Shown: piece after piece, positions 44,665 to 53,797 of the stretch
Layout of the letters: every line of letters begins with the position of its first letter
How positions within the stretch are numbered: position 1 is the stretch's first letter
NCBI GenBank assembly: GCA_012719355.1
Contig: JAAYAM010000249.1
Coordinates: 1-61,624, forward strand
DNA from: Acidobacteriota bacterium
Lineage (GTDB): Bacteria; Acidobacteriota; UBA6911
DNA: 61,624 nt
Direction of reading: 5' to 3'
Position numbers and translations under genes: made by a program
The notes under the pieces: model-generated
Database searches by the model: none
The model's input: only the letters and a program-made list of their open reading frames with translations
What the model was told of the DNA's origin: nothing

Positions 44665-45765
44665 ATGAGCGAAGATCCGGTCGTGTTTGTCACCACTCCG
44701 GTGTACAACGGAGAACCTTTTCTGGCCGAATGCATCGAAAGCGTCATCCGCCAAACCTATCCCAACTGGCAGTACGTGATCGTTGACAACTGCAGCACGG
44801 ATGCGACTCTCGAGATCGCAATGCACTATGCCAGCCTGGACCCCCGAATCAGGGTGCACAGAAACAGATCATTCGTCGGTTCAATCGACAATCACAACAT
44901 AGCCGTGAAACTGATCACCCCTGAAAGCAAATACTGCAAGGTTGTATCTGCCGATGACTGGCTGTTTCCGGAGTGCCTTGCACGGATGGTGGAGCTTGCC
45001 GAAGTGCATCCTTCGGTTGCGATAGTGGGCTCATACCAGCTCAGCGGCTGCGGCGAAGAATGGCGGGTGAGATGGGATGAAATCCGCTACCCCTGCGCCG
45101 TGATTCCCGGTCGTGAGATATGCCGCTCGCACTTGCTGGGGGGGCCGTACATATTCGGGACTCCCACCTCCAGCCTGTATCGCGCCGATGTCGTCCGTGC
45201 TCGTACACTTTTCTATCCGCACAGCATGCCGCATGCCGACACGAGCGTCTGCTATGAATGCCTCGCCGACAACGACTATGGCTTCGTCCACCAGGTGCTT
45301 TCGTTCGAGAGAATTCACGAGGAATCGGTGAGCGCCGGATGCAGGAAACTGCGTACTTCAGAATCCATACTGCTTCGAAACCTCCTGTCATATGGCCCGG
45401 TCTACCTGACCAAGGAGGAATACGACGAGCAGCTCCGACGGATTCTCGACAAGTACTACGACGCACTTGCGGCAGGTCTGCTCCACGCTCAGGGGCGGTC
45501 GTTCTGGCACTATCACCGTGACGAACTGTCGGCGCTGGGGTTCAGGTGCTTTGGAATGAGACTTGCCGCAGCCGTGATCAACAGGGTGCTGGATCTTGCA
45601 CTCAATCCGAAGAGCGCTTTCGAGAAAATCCTGAAACAGGGGCGAAACTCACACCCTTCACAACGGGAGCGAGGCGAGTCTTCGCTAGAGCGGGCGAACG
45701 GTCGTACGGAAGCAAAAGCATCCAGCGCAGCCCGACAGCGGTCCAAAACGCTGATAGAAAGCTGA
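44665..45765 (+). CDS. Family 2 glycosyltransferase
   Basis: A 366-residue GT-A transferase: VFVTTPVYNGEPFLAECI, IVDNCSTDAT and the metal-site region VVSADDWLFPECLARM. The last 40 residues are charged and low-complexity. It stands 50 bp after the preceding transferase with a weak AAGGAAA ribosome site. Confidence 0.9.
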   Translation: MSEDPVVFVTTPVYNGEPFLAECIESVIRQTYPNWQYVIVDNCSTDATLEIAMHYASLDPRIRVHRNRSFVGSIDNHNIAVKLITPESKYCKVVSADDWLFPECLARMVELAEVHPSVAIVGSYQLSGCGEEWRVRWDEIRYPCAVIPGREICRSHLLGGPYIFGTPTSSLYRADVVRARTLFYPHSMPHADTSVCYECLADNDYGFVHQVLSFERIHEESVSAGCRKLRTSESILLRNLLSYGPVYLTKEEYDEQLRRILDKYYDALAAGLLHAQGRSFWHYHRDELSALGFRCFGMRLAAAVINRVLDLALNPKSAFEKILKQGRNSHPSQRERGESSLERANGRTEAKASSAARQRSKTLIES

Positions 45766-45797
45766 AGGCCGCGGGGGTTAAGCGCATCAGGAGAGTA

Positions 45798-47315
45798 TTG
45801 CCGGGACAGAGAACGACAGGTGATGTTGGGGAAACCCGTAACCAGGGCGTTTTTGCCAACGGGAGCGTCGACGACCTCAAAGGGAAATCCCTCAGGGGCG
45901 GGGCGATCACCGTCACCGCACAGGGGATCAAGTTCGTTCTGCAAACCGGATCGATCTTCGTGCTTGCGCGTCTTCTGTCGCCCGCGGATTTCGGAATCCA
46001 GTCTATGGTCGTTGCCATGACCGGCTTTCTCGGCCTGTTCCGGGATGCCGGACTGACCGTCGCCACTGTTCAGAAAGATGTGATCACGCACGAACAGACG
46101 TCGACACTCTTCTGGATAAACACGATCATAGGATTCCTCCTTGCCGGTCTGGCGTCGCTTCTTGCTCCGGTCCTGGTTTCATTTTACCGGGAACCGCGTC
46201 TTCTCTGGGTCACCGTGGTCGCGGGATCCGCATTCATCTTCAACGGAGTCGCGGCACAGCACCAGGCACTTCTGGTCAGGAGGCTCAGGTTCATGACCCT
46301 TGCATCCATCGAACTGATTTCGATGATGTGCGCGGTCGCCGTTGGAATCACGATGGCCCTGTGGGGCTTCGGGTACTGGGCCCTGATCGGGATGGCGGTT
46401 ACAGGACCTGCGCTTTCTGCCGCAGCTCTCTGGGTGTCGGTCCCGTGGATTCCCGGCCCGCCAAGGCGTGGATGCGGCATTCGGTCAATGCTTCATCTTG
46501 GCGGCACGGCGACGGCCAACATGCTCGTCATCTATCTCGGATACAACGCCGAAAAATTCCTTCTCGGTCGCTTCTGGGGCGCTGCAGCGCTGGGGCTCTA
46601 CTCCAGGGCCTATCAACTCGCCAACATGCCAATGCAGCAGCTCAGTGCTTCGGTCTTCAATGTGGTCTTCCCCGCGCTTTCGCGAATCCAGGGGGATGTC
46701 GAGCGCTCCTGCAGATTCTTCCTCAAAGGTTATTCCCTCATTTTTTCGATGTGTGTCCCGGTCACACTGTCGTGCGCGATTTTTGCTGAAGATGTCATCC
46801 CCACCGTGCTGGGTGCACAGTGGGAGGAATCCATCCCGGTCCTGAGGCTTCTGTCTCCCACCATCCTTGCGTTTGCCCTGGTAAATCCTCTGGGCTGGTT
46901 TCTGCTGTCGACTGGACGGGCGATGCGAAGTCTCAGGATCTCGTTTCTTGTAACCCCGGTAGTAATTCTGGGAATCCTGGCTGGAATCAACTATGGGCCG
47001 AAAGGTGTTGCGACAGGATACTCCACGGCCATGGTGTTACTGGTGGTTCCAGTCATCGCCTGGGCACTCAGGGATACAGGAGTGAAAGCGCTTGATCTCC
47101 TGAAGTCTCTCAAGGGGCCCTTCGTATCAGGGGCGGTTGCGGCGCTTGTCGCGATATCGTTCTCCGGATTGCTGGACGAAAGGCTGGATCTGATTCCCCG
47201 CCTCGTCCTGAACCTGCTTGTGTTGAATGCCACTTATGCAGCCATGCTCCTGTTCGGAATGGGCCAGCGCGAGTTCTATCTGGATCTGGCAAGGCGCGTG
47301 TTCAATCGCAGGTGA
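45798..47315 (+). CDS. Polysaccharide flippase (Wzx-like, MOP superfamily)
   Basis: A 505-residue membrane protein with 12-14 hydrophobic helices. The N-terminal GGAITVTAQGIKFVLQTGSIFVLARLLSP and FGIQSMVVAMTGFLGLFRDAGL are typical of the MurJ/Wzx-type polysaccharide transporter family. It flips the undecaprenyl-linked repeat unit to the periplasm for Wzy. The open frame extends to 45546 inside the preceding gene; TTG at 45798, with AGGAG 5 bp upstream, is the best start because no ATG or GTG in frame follows the previous stop. Confidence 0.9.
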   Translation: MPGQRTTGDVGETRNQGVFANGSVDDLKGKSLRGGAITVTAQGIKFVLQTGSIFVLARLLSPADFGIQSMVVAMTGFLGLFRDAGLTVATVQKDVITHEQTSTLFWINTIIGFLLAGLASLLAPVLVSFYREPRLLWVTVVAGSAFIFNGVAAQHQALLVRRLRFMTLASIELISMMCAVAVGITMALWGFGYWALIGMAVTGPALSAAALWVSVPWIPGPPRRGCGIRSMLHLGGTATANMLVIYLGYNAEKFLLGRFWGAAALGLYSRAYQLANMPMQQLSASVFNVVFPALSRIQGDVERSCRFFLKGYSLIFSMCVPVTLSCAIFAEDVIPTVLGAQWEESIPVLRLLSPTILAFALVNPLGWFLLSTGRAMRSLRISFLVTPVVILGILAGINYGPKGVATGYSTAMVLLVVPVIAWALRDTGVKALDLLKSLKGPFVSGAVAALVAISFSGLLDERLDLIPRLVLNLLVLNATYAAMLLFGMGQREFYLDLARRVFNRR

Positions 47316-47348
47316 TCTGTTTATTGATTTGAGATCTGAGAGGTGCAT

Positions 47349-48374
47349 ATGCGTGTGTTGCTGACTGGAAGTGGAGGATATCTTGGTTCGCTGCTGGCGC
47401 CTGAGTTGCTGCGCCGGGGGCATGATGTAGTCGGGTTGGATACCGGGTTCTATAGGGAGAGATCTCTCTACAGAAGCGGCGATCCGGCGCCCTCCACGCT
47501 CGCACAGGATGTACGGCGGATCCAGTCAAAGGACCTGATTGGAATCGATGCCGTCGTGCACATGGGAGAACTGTCCAATGACCCCGCCGGCCAGCTTTCT
47601 CCCAGCATTACCTACGAGATCAACCACCACGGTTCGGTCCGGCTGGCACGCCTGGCAAGGGAAGCCGGAGTGAGCAGATTCATCTACACTTCATCGTGCA
47701 GTGTCTATGGAATTGCTGCGAAGGATTTTGTCGACGAGACTTCCCCTGTGAATCCGCAGACCGCTTACGGTATCTGCAAGGCCCTGGTTGAACGTGATCT
47801 CAAACAACTGGCGCATCCCGATTTCTGTGTGACCATTCTGCGTAACGCCACCGCGTATGGCGCATCCCCTGGTATGAGATTCGATATCGTACTCAACAAC
47901 CTCGCCGGCCTCGCATGGGTGACCGGCGAGATAAGTATGACGAGCGACGGCACTCCATGGCGTCCGCTTGTGCATGCTCTGGATATCTGCCAGGCGGTTG
48001 CGCTGGTGCTCGAGGCGCCGGCTGAAGCCGTGCACAATGAAACATTCAATGTCGGCGACACCGGGCACAACTATCGCGTCCGCGATATTGCCGCGGTTGT
48101 GGCGGAAGTGTTTTCCGGTTGTGAAGTGAGTTTCGGCGCCCCCTCCGCCGACAACCGGAGTTACCGTGTTTCGTTTGACAAGATCCGCAAGCATCTCCCT
48201 GAGTTTCGCTGCCGATGGGATGCCCGCACGGGGGCAACGCAGCTCTTTGACCTCTTCCGCAAGATCGACATGAAGCGCGAGGATTTCGAATTCCGCACCT
48301 TCACCCGGCTCAAACAGCTGCAGCACCTGTTGCATACAAAACAGATCGATGATCATTTCTTCTGGATGCAGTGA
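47349..48374 (+). CDS. NAD-dependent nucleotide-sugar SDR
   Basis: A 341-residue extended SDR with NAD motif LTGSGGYLGSLL, SSCSVYG (catalytic Ser), YGICK (YxxxK) and RNATAYG. It heads a block of tightly coupled sugar genes (3,5-epimerase, DUF4910, SDR, C-methyltransferase, cytidylyltransferase, PIG-L). A 4,6-dehydratase is not otherwise evident, so this SDR may be the dehydratase or a ketoreductase. ATG 47349 (AGAGG upstream) is preferred to GTG 47343. Confidence 0.87.
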   Translation: MRVLLTGSGGYLGSLLAPELLRRGHDVVGLDTGFYRERSLYRSGDPAPSTLAQDVRRIQSKDLIGIDAVVHMGELSNDPAGQLSPSITYEINHHGSVRLARLAREAGVSRFIYTSSCSVYGIAAKDFVDETSPVNPQTAYGICKALVERDLKQLAHPDFCVTILRNATAYGASPGMRFDIVLNNLAGLAWVTGEISMTSDGTPWRPLVHALDICQAVALVLEAPAEAVHNETFNVGDTGHNYRVRDIAAVVAEVFSGCEVSFGAPSADNRSYRVSFDKIRKHLPEFRCRWDARTGATQLFDLFRKIDMKREDFEFRTFTRLKQLQHLLHTKQIDDHFFWMQ

Positions 48375-48961
48375 TGCATTTCGTTCCTGCGCCTCTCGAA
48401 GGGGCGTTCATCATCGACATCGAGCCGGCTGCCGACCACCGCGGTTCGTTCGCGCGAACATACTGCGCACGGGAATTCGAGCTGCACGGACTTACCGCGA
48501 CGTTTGTCCAGTGTAACGTCTCCATGAACCTGAAACGGGGAACACTGCGGGGGCTTCATTACCAGGCGCCGCCTGAAACCGAAGGAAAACTGGTCCGCTG
48601 CACACGCGGATCGGTTTTCGATGTGATTGTCGACCTGCGCCCGGAATCGCAAACCTACAAGCGGTACTTCGCCCTCGAGCTTTCGGCCGCCACAGGAAAG
48701 AGCCTCTTCATCCCCGAAGGTTTTGCGCACGGCTTCCAGACACTCGAAGACGACGTGGAACTCTTTTACCAGATGACGAACTTCTATGCGCCTGACAGCG
48801 CGGCCGGCCTGCGCTTTGACGATCCGGAACTGGGAATCGCATGGCCGCTGCCGGTCACCCGGATATCTGAGAAGGATTTGCTGTGGCCTCTCATGACCGG
48901 CTGGGAGAATCCGTTCAAAAATGTGCCGGCGACACGAAGCGGAAAACGGGTAGATTCATGA
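48374..48961 (+). CDS. rfbC: dTDP-4-dehydrorhamnose 3,5-epimerase-family protein (RfbC-like)
   Basis: A 195-residue cupin epimerase. The catalytic His is in GTLRGLHYQAPP, with the FIPEGFAHGFQTLEDDVELFYQMTNFY segment providing the conserved Tyr, and D/R pairs in RGSFART. It epimerises C3 and/or C5 of a 4-keto-6-deoxy nucleotide sugar. Because the adjacent genes make a CDP-sugar, the substrate may be CDP- rather than dTDP-linked. The start ATG is directly on the preceding stop (TGATG). Confidence 0.9.
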   Translation: MHFVPAPLEGAFIIDIEPAADHRGSFARTYCAREFELHGLTATFVQCNVSMNLKRGTLRGLHYQAPPETEGKLVRCTRGSVFDVIVDLRPESQTYKRYFALELSAATGKSLFIPEGFAHGFQTLEDDVELFYQMTNFYAPDSAAGLRFDDPELGIAWPLPVTRISEKDLLWPLMTGWENPFKNVPATRSGKRVDS

Positions 48962-50265
48962 GAAAACTGCTGAACGAGTGGGACAGGGAGGCCGATGGAA
49001 ACACACTGTACTCGATAGTCCGCGATCTCTTCCCCCTGTGCCGCAGTATCACGGGAGACGGCCTCCGCGAAAGCTTCAGTTATCTCGGAAAGTACGTCGA
49101 CATCACACTGCACGAAGTGCCGTCCGGCACGAGAGTTTTCGACTGGACGGTTCCCCGGGAATGGAACATCCGAGATGCGTATATCAAGAATCAAAGAGGG
49201 GAGCGGGTGGTCGACTTCAGGTCGTGTAACCTGCATGTTCTGAATTACAGCGTCCCTGTTTATGCGAAGATGCCGCTTGCCGAGCTGAAACAGCATATCC
49301 ATACGCTGCCGGAGTCTCCTGATTGGGTGCCTTACAGGACGTCATACTACCGGGACGATTGGGGATTCTGCATGAGCCACCGCCAACTGAGCCGCCTCCC
49401 GGACGAAGAGTATGAGGTGTGCATCGATGCGACGCTGGCGGCGGGCCATATGACGATTGGTGAATTAAGGATTCAGGGCCGGACGAACAGTGAAGTCATC
49501 ATTTCGGCGCACTCCTGTCACCCTTCGCTCTGCAACGACAACTTGAGCGGCATGGCCGTGGCGACACTTCTCGCCCAGAGACTGGCGCGCCTCCCGCTGC
49601 GCTATTCTTACAGATTTCTTTGGATGCCGGGGACTATCGGGGCCATTGCATGGCTTGCACTGAACGAAAGCGTTGTCCCGCGGATAAAACACGGCCTTGT
49701 CCTGTCGTGCCTCGGAGATCCGGGCAAGTTTTCGTACAAACGAAGCCGGAGAGGCGATTCGGAAATCGACCAGGCGGTGGAAAACCTGTTGTTTCATTCC
49801 GGCCGGGAGTATCAGATCTTCGATTTCAGCCCATACGGATATGACGAGCGCCAATTCTGCTCGCCCGGATTCAATCTGCCGGTCGGATGTTTCATGCGTA
49901 CGCCGAACGGAAGATATCCCGAGTACCATACGTCCGCCGATAATCTCGACTTTGTCACGAGAGACAGTCTCTCAGAGTCGTTGAGGCACCTTCTGGAAGT
50001 CGTGTTCATACTCGAAAACAACAGCCGTTACCTGAACCTGAACCCAAAGTGCGAGCCGCAGCTCGGTCGCAGGGGGCTGTACGAGCAGGTTGGCGGAAAG
50101 ACGCAGCCGCGGCGGGAAGAGGCTATGCTTTGGATACTGAATTTGTCTGATGGGGAACACTCGCTGCTCGATATTGCACAGCGTTCCGGCATGCCGTTTC
50201 CCGACCTCTTTTCTGCCGCCGAACTGCTGGAGGAACACCGGCTCCTCAAGAAGCTTGAGCAATGA
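48958..50265 (+). CDS. DUF4910-type aminopeptidase-like protein
   Basis: A 435-residue protein of the DUF4910 family with an M28-peptidase-like core: SAHSCHPSLCNDNLSGMAVA carries the metal His/Asp and EYHTSADNLDFVT supplies further ligands. A winged-helix-like tail is at about 370-435 (LLDIAQRSGMPFPDLFSAAELL). Such proteins recur in polysaccharide clusters, where a peptidase role is unproven; cleavage of an amide on a modified sugar is possible. Overlaps of 4 bp with both flanking genes imply co-translation. Confidence 0.8.
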   Translation: MRKLLNEWDREADGNTLYSIVRDLFPLCRSITGDGLRESFSYLGKYVDITLHEVPSGTRVFDWTVPREWNIRDAYIKNQRGERVVDFRSCNLHVLNYSVPVYAKMPLAELKQHIHTLPESPDWVPYRTSYYRDDWGFCMSHRQLSRLPDEEYEVCIDATLAAGHMTIGELRIQGRTNSEVIISAHSCHPSLCNDNLSGMAVATLLAQRLARLPLRYSYRFLWMPGTIGAIAWLALNESVVPRIKHGLVLSCLGDPGKFSYKRSRRGDSEIDQAVENLLFHSGREYQIFDFSPYGYDERQFCSPGFNLPVGCFMRTPNGRYPEYHTSADNLDFVTRDSLSESLRHLLEVVFILENNSRYLNLNPKCEPQLGRRGLYEQVGGKTQPRREEAMLWILNLSDGEHSLLDIAQRSGMPFPDLFSAAELLEEHRLLKKLEQ

Positions 50266-51053
50266 CATCCACGCTGAAGCAGAAGATCGTAGTTGTTACG
50301 GGGGCCAGCAGCGGAATCGGCCGTGAGATCGCGCTCTCTCTGGCTTCCCAGGGAGCGACGCTCATCCTCATCGGACGAAAAGTTGCGCGCCTGAGAGAAG
50401 TAGCAGCTCTCTGTGCAGGGAGAGGTTCCGTGGCGAACTGCTACAAGGCCGATCTGCTCTCATCCGCCGATATCAGATCTTTGGGCCGCCAGGTGATCCG
50501 GGATTGGGGGGACATTGACATTCTGATTCACAGCGCAGGAATCATCAGGCGGGGAGAGATCTCCGATGCCCGCATCGAGGACTTTGATACGCAGTATCAG
50601 TGCAACGTGAGAGCTCCGTTTCAGCTGACTCAGATCTTTCTCCCGGGGTTGAAACGGAACAGAGGACAAATCGTCTTCATCAATTCCACCTGCGGTCTGG
50701 TGGCGACTGGCGGGGTGGCTCAGTACGCCGCCACCAAACATGCGCTGAAAGCCCTGGCCGACAGCATCCGTGATGAAGTCAATCCCCTTGGCATCCGCGT
50801 GGTCAGTTTCTATCTGGGACGGACGGCAACGCCGATGCAAGCCCGCCTGCACCGGTTCGAAAAGAAGCTGTACCATCCCGATGATCTGATCCAGCCGGAG
50901 CAGGTTTCGTCAGCCGTAGTCAGCACTCTGCTTATGGGCCGGGAAGCAGAGGTGGTGGATATCCGCATCCGGCCGTCCAAAAAGCCACATTCAGGAACGG
51001 TACATGGATACAACACTTCAAAAAAACGTCTCAATCAGCGGCATCCGGGATGA
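50262..51053 (+). CDS. Short-chain dehydrogenase/reductase
   Basis: A 263-residue classical SDR: VVVTGASSGIGREIA (TGxxxGIG), the INST serine and YAATK (YxxxK). It likely reduces a keto group on the nucleotide sugar made by the neighbouring epimerase and methyltransferase. Its 3' end overlaps the methyltransferase gene by 50 bp. Confidence 0.9.
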   Translation: MTSTLKQKIVVVTGASSGIGREIALSLASQGATLILIGRKVARLREVAALCAGRGSVANCYKADLLSSADIRSLGRQVIRDWGDIDILIHSAGIIRRGEISDARIEDFDTQYQCNVRAPFQLTQIFLPGLKRNRGQIVFINSTCGLVATGGVAQYAATKHALKALADSIRDEVNPLGIRVVSFYLGRTATPMQARLHRFEKKLYHPDDLIQPEQVSSAVVSTLLMGREAEVVDIRIRPSKKPHSGTVHGYNTSKKRLNQRHPG

Positions 51054-52290
51054 AGCGCCTCCTGGTTACCTTTGCAGATTCTGTGGCTCGAAGCTGGAGC
51101 ACGTCTTCGTCGATCTCGGAATGTCGCCGCTGTGTGAAAGCTTTCGCAGCCTCCGGCAGCTGAATGAAATGGAGCCTTTCTACCCGCTCCGGGTCTACAT
51201 CTGCTCGGAATGCTATCTGGTCCAGCTTCCCAGGCATGTCAACCCCGACGCCATCTTCACTGAGTACGCCTATTTTTCTTCTTTTTCCGACTCCTGGCTT
51301 GCGCACGCGGAATGCTACGTGGATATGATGGTCAGGCGCTTCAGGCTCGCATCAGGGAGTTTTGTCGTTGAGATTGCCAGCAATGACGGATATCTGCTTC
51401 AGTACTTCGTCAAAAGGGACATTCCCGTGCTGGGAATCGAGCCGGCCGCCAATGTTGCTGAAGTCGCGGTGAAAAAAGGTATTCCTACGGACGTCAGGTT
51501 TTTCGGGGCGGAGACTGCCAGGGAGATGCTCGGCAGGGGGCTTCGTCCCGATCTGTTGCTCGGGAACAACGTGCTTGCGCATGTCCCGGAAATCAACGAC
51601 TTCGTCGAAGGATTGAAGATCCTTCTTGGGGAAAACGGCGTTATTACAATGGAGTTTCCCCACCTGATGCGGCTGATCGAGCAGAATCACTTCGACACGA
51701 TCTACCATGAGCATTTCAGTTACCTTTCGCTGCTGGCCGTGGAGCGGATTTTTGCCGCCCACGGGATGGTGCTGTTCGATGTCGAGGAGCTTCCGACTCA
51801 TGGCGGCTCGCTTCGGATTTACGCCTGCCATTCTTCCTGCACGCGCTATGCTCCAAGTCCGCGCCTTGCTGCGCTTCGTGCAAAAGAGAGCGCCGCGCGG
51901 CTGGATACTCTTGAAGGCTACTCGGCCTTTTCCCTGCGGGTCGAACGTACGAAGAGAGATCTTCTGAGCTTCCTGATCGATGCCAAACGGGAAGGAAAAT
52001 CGATCGTGGGGTATGGAGCTCCGGGAAAGGGCAATACGCTTCTGAACTACTGCGGAATCCGGACCGACTTTCTTGACTACACCGTCGACAGAAATCCCTA
52101 CAAACACGGCAAGTTCCTCCCCGGAACTGGTGTTCCGATATGCCCTGTCAGCCGAATCGACGAAACGCGCCCGGAGTACGTCCTGATACTTCCCTGGAAC
52201 CTCAAAGGAGAGATTGTCGAGCAGATGAAGCACATACGCGACTGGGGCGGGAAATTCATCGTACCCATCCCGGAGGTTTCACTCATCTGA
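51004..52290 (+). CDS. SAM-dependent sugar C-methyltransferase with N-terminal zinc finger
   Basis: A 428-residue enzyme of the TylC3/NovU-like C-methyltransferase type. The N-terminal zinc site is CRFCG...CSECY (residues 24-27 and 58-62); the SAM motif is FVVEIASNDGYLLQYF near residue 118; the TIYHEHFSYLSL motif is a family marker; a Rossmann-like C-terminal domain (VGYGAPGKGNTLLNY) follows. These enzymes add a methyl at C3 of a 4-keto-6-deoxy sugar, giving a branched sugar. The ribosome site AGGAA lies 6 bp before the ATG. Confidence 0.9.
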   Translation: MDTTLQKNVSISGIRDEAPPGYLCRFCGSKLEHVFVDLGMSPLCESFRSLRQLNEMEPFYPLRVYICSECYLVQLPRHVNPDAIFTEYAYFSSFSDSWLAHAECYVDMMVRRFRLASGSFVVEIASNDGYLLQYFVKRDIPVLGIEPAANVAEVAVKKGIPTDVRFFGAETAREMLGRGLRPDLLLGNNVLAHVPEINDFVEGLKILLGENGVITMEFPHLMRLIEQNHFDTIYHEHFSYLSLLAVERIFAAHGMVLFDVEELPTHGGSLRIYACHSSCTRYAPSPRLAALRAKESAARLDTLEGYSAFSLRVERTKRDLLSFLIDAKREGKSIVGYGAPGKGNTLLNYCGIRTDFLDYTVDRNPYKHGKFLPGTGVPICPVSRIDETRPEYVLILPWNLKGEIVEQMKHIRDWGGKFIVPIPEVSLI

Positions 52291-52347
52291 ATTGCCGATC
52301 CGGCATTTTCCTTCCAACCTTTTCACTTCTATCAACGGGGTGTCACG

Positions 52348-53148
52348 ATGAAAGTGGTGCTTTTCTGCGGCGGTCTCGGGATGCGCATGCGCGATCATTC
52401 CGAGATATTGCCGAAGCCTATGATCCACATCGGCTACCGGCCGATTTTATGGCACGTGATGAAATACTACGCCCACTTCGGGTACAGGGATTTCGTCCTG
52501 TGCCTGGGATATAAGGCCGACGTTATCAAGAAGTATTTCCTTCAATACGATGAGTGCATCACAAATGACTTTGTGCTCTCTCACGGCGGTAAGACTCTCA
52601 AACTGCTCAACCGGGACATCGAGGACTGGAACATAACGTTCGTAGACACCGGGTTGCTTTCCAACGTAGGCCAGCGTTTGATGGCGGTGAAAGAACATGT
52701 TCAGGACGACGCGATGTTCCTCGCCAATTACACCGACGGACTGACGGATCTGCCGATTCACCTGATTATCGAAAGGTTTGCTCGCAGTGGGAAGGTGGCT
52801 TGCTTCGCGAGCGTAAAGCCGCGGGCAAGTTTTCACATGATCGAATCTGATGCCAACGGCGTCGTGAAGCGGATCGAACACATCAAGGAATCCGGTGCGC
52901 GCATCAACGGGGGATATTTCATCTTCCGCCGCGAGATCTTCAACTACATCCGCGATGGAGAGGAACTCGTCGAAGAACCATTCCACAGGCTGATAGCTGA
53001 AGACCAGCTCATTGCCTACCAGCACGACGGTTTCTGGGCCTGCATGGACACCTTCAAGGAATGGCAGGAACTCGAAGAGATGTTCGCAGGAGGAAGGGCC
53101 CCGTGGGCGTTGTGGCGGAACGAACTGGTCTCGAGGAAGGCAGGATGA
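52348..53148 (+). CDS. rfbF: Glucose-1-phosphate cytidylyltransferase
   Basis: A 266-residue nucleotidyltransferase. FCGGLGMRMRDHSEILPKPMIHIG is the GGxGxR...KP signature with the insertion typical of RfbF, and the NITFVDTGL and FLANYTDGLTDLP segments also match RfbF. It makes CDP-glucose from CTP and glucose 1-phosphate. CDP-glucose feeds CDP-4-keto-6-deoxyglucose synthesis; no classic CDP-glucose 4,6-dehydratase (RfbG) is recognised here. The PIG-L gene overlaps its stop. Confidence 0.92.
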   Translation: MKVVLFCGGLGMRMRDHSEILPKPMIHIGYRPILWHVMKYYAHFGYRDFVLCLGYKADVIKKYFLQYDECITNDFVLSHGGKTLKLLNRDIEDWNITFVDTGLLSNVGQRLMAVKEHVQDDAMFLANYTDGLTDLPIHLIIERFARSGKVACFASVKPRASFHMIESDANGVVKRIEHIKESGARINGGYFIFRREIFNYIRDGEELVEEPFHRLIAEDQLIAYQHDGFWACMDTFKEWQELEEMFAGGRAPWALWRNELVSRKAG

Positions 53149-53780
53149 TCGGCTGTGCAATTCCCGCACTCAAAAGGGTGCTCTGCCTGGGTGCGCACAG
53201 CGACGATGTCGAGATAGGATGCGGCGGGACCATTCTCAAACTCATCAGCCGGACTCCGGGTCTCGAATTCCTCTGGTTCGTCGCCAGCGCCGATGAAGAG
53301 CGGCGGCGCGAAGCGCACTCCAGCGCCCGCAACTTTCTGAAGGACGCCGCGGGGGCTGAAATTCGGGTGGGGAACTTCCGCGAGAGCTACTTTCCGGAGC
53401 AGTGGGGCGGTCTCAAGAGGGAAATCGAAAAACTGAAGAGCCGGTTCGCCCCCGACCTGATTTTCACTCACTACCGGGAAGACAGGCACCAGGATCACAG
53501 GACCATTTCCGAACTCACGTGGAACACATTCCGGAACCACTTGATTCTCGAATACGAGGTGCCCAAGTATGACGGCGATTTGGGACAGCCGAATCTTTAT
53601 GTTCCCCTCGATGCCGCTCTGTGCGCCCGCAAAACGGACGCCCTGCTCAAACATTTTCCCTCCCAGACCACTAAACACTGGTTCCGAAGAAACACATTCG
53701 AAGCGATCGCTCGAATCAGGGGAATAGAGTGCGCGGCAGAGTACGCCGAAGCGTATCACTGCCGCAAAATCGTTTTTTGA
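53145..53780 (+). CDS. PIG-L-family N-deacetylase
   Basis: A 211-residue LmbE/PIG-L deacetylase. GAHSDDVEIGCGGT is a variant of the zinc-binding AHPDDE motif, and HYREDRHQDHR supplies the remaining His ligands. PIG-L enzymes deacetylate GlcNAc derivatives. Start ATG 53145 overlaps the rfbF stop (ATGA) with GAAGGCAGG upstream; the longer frame from 53061 is within rfbF. It may deacetylate an amino sugar of the CDP or UDP pool. Confidence 0.9.
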   Translation: MIGCAIPALKRVLCLGAHSDDVEIGCGGTILKLISRTPGLEFLWFVASADEERRREAHSSARNFLKDAAGAEIRVGNFRESYFPEQWGGLKREIEKLKSRFAPDLIFTHYREDRHQDHRTISELTWNTFRNHLILEYEVPKYDGDLGQPNLYVPLDAALCARKTDALLKHFPSQTTKHWFRRNTFEAIARIRGIECAAEYAEAYHCRKIVF

Positions 53781-53797
53781 GAAATTTGGAGTAAAGA

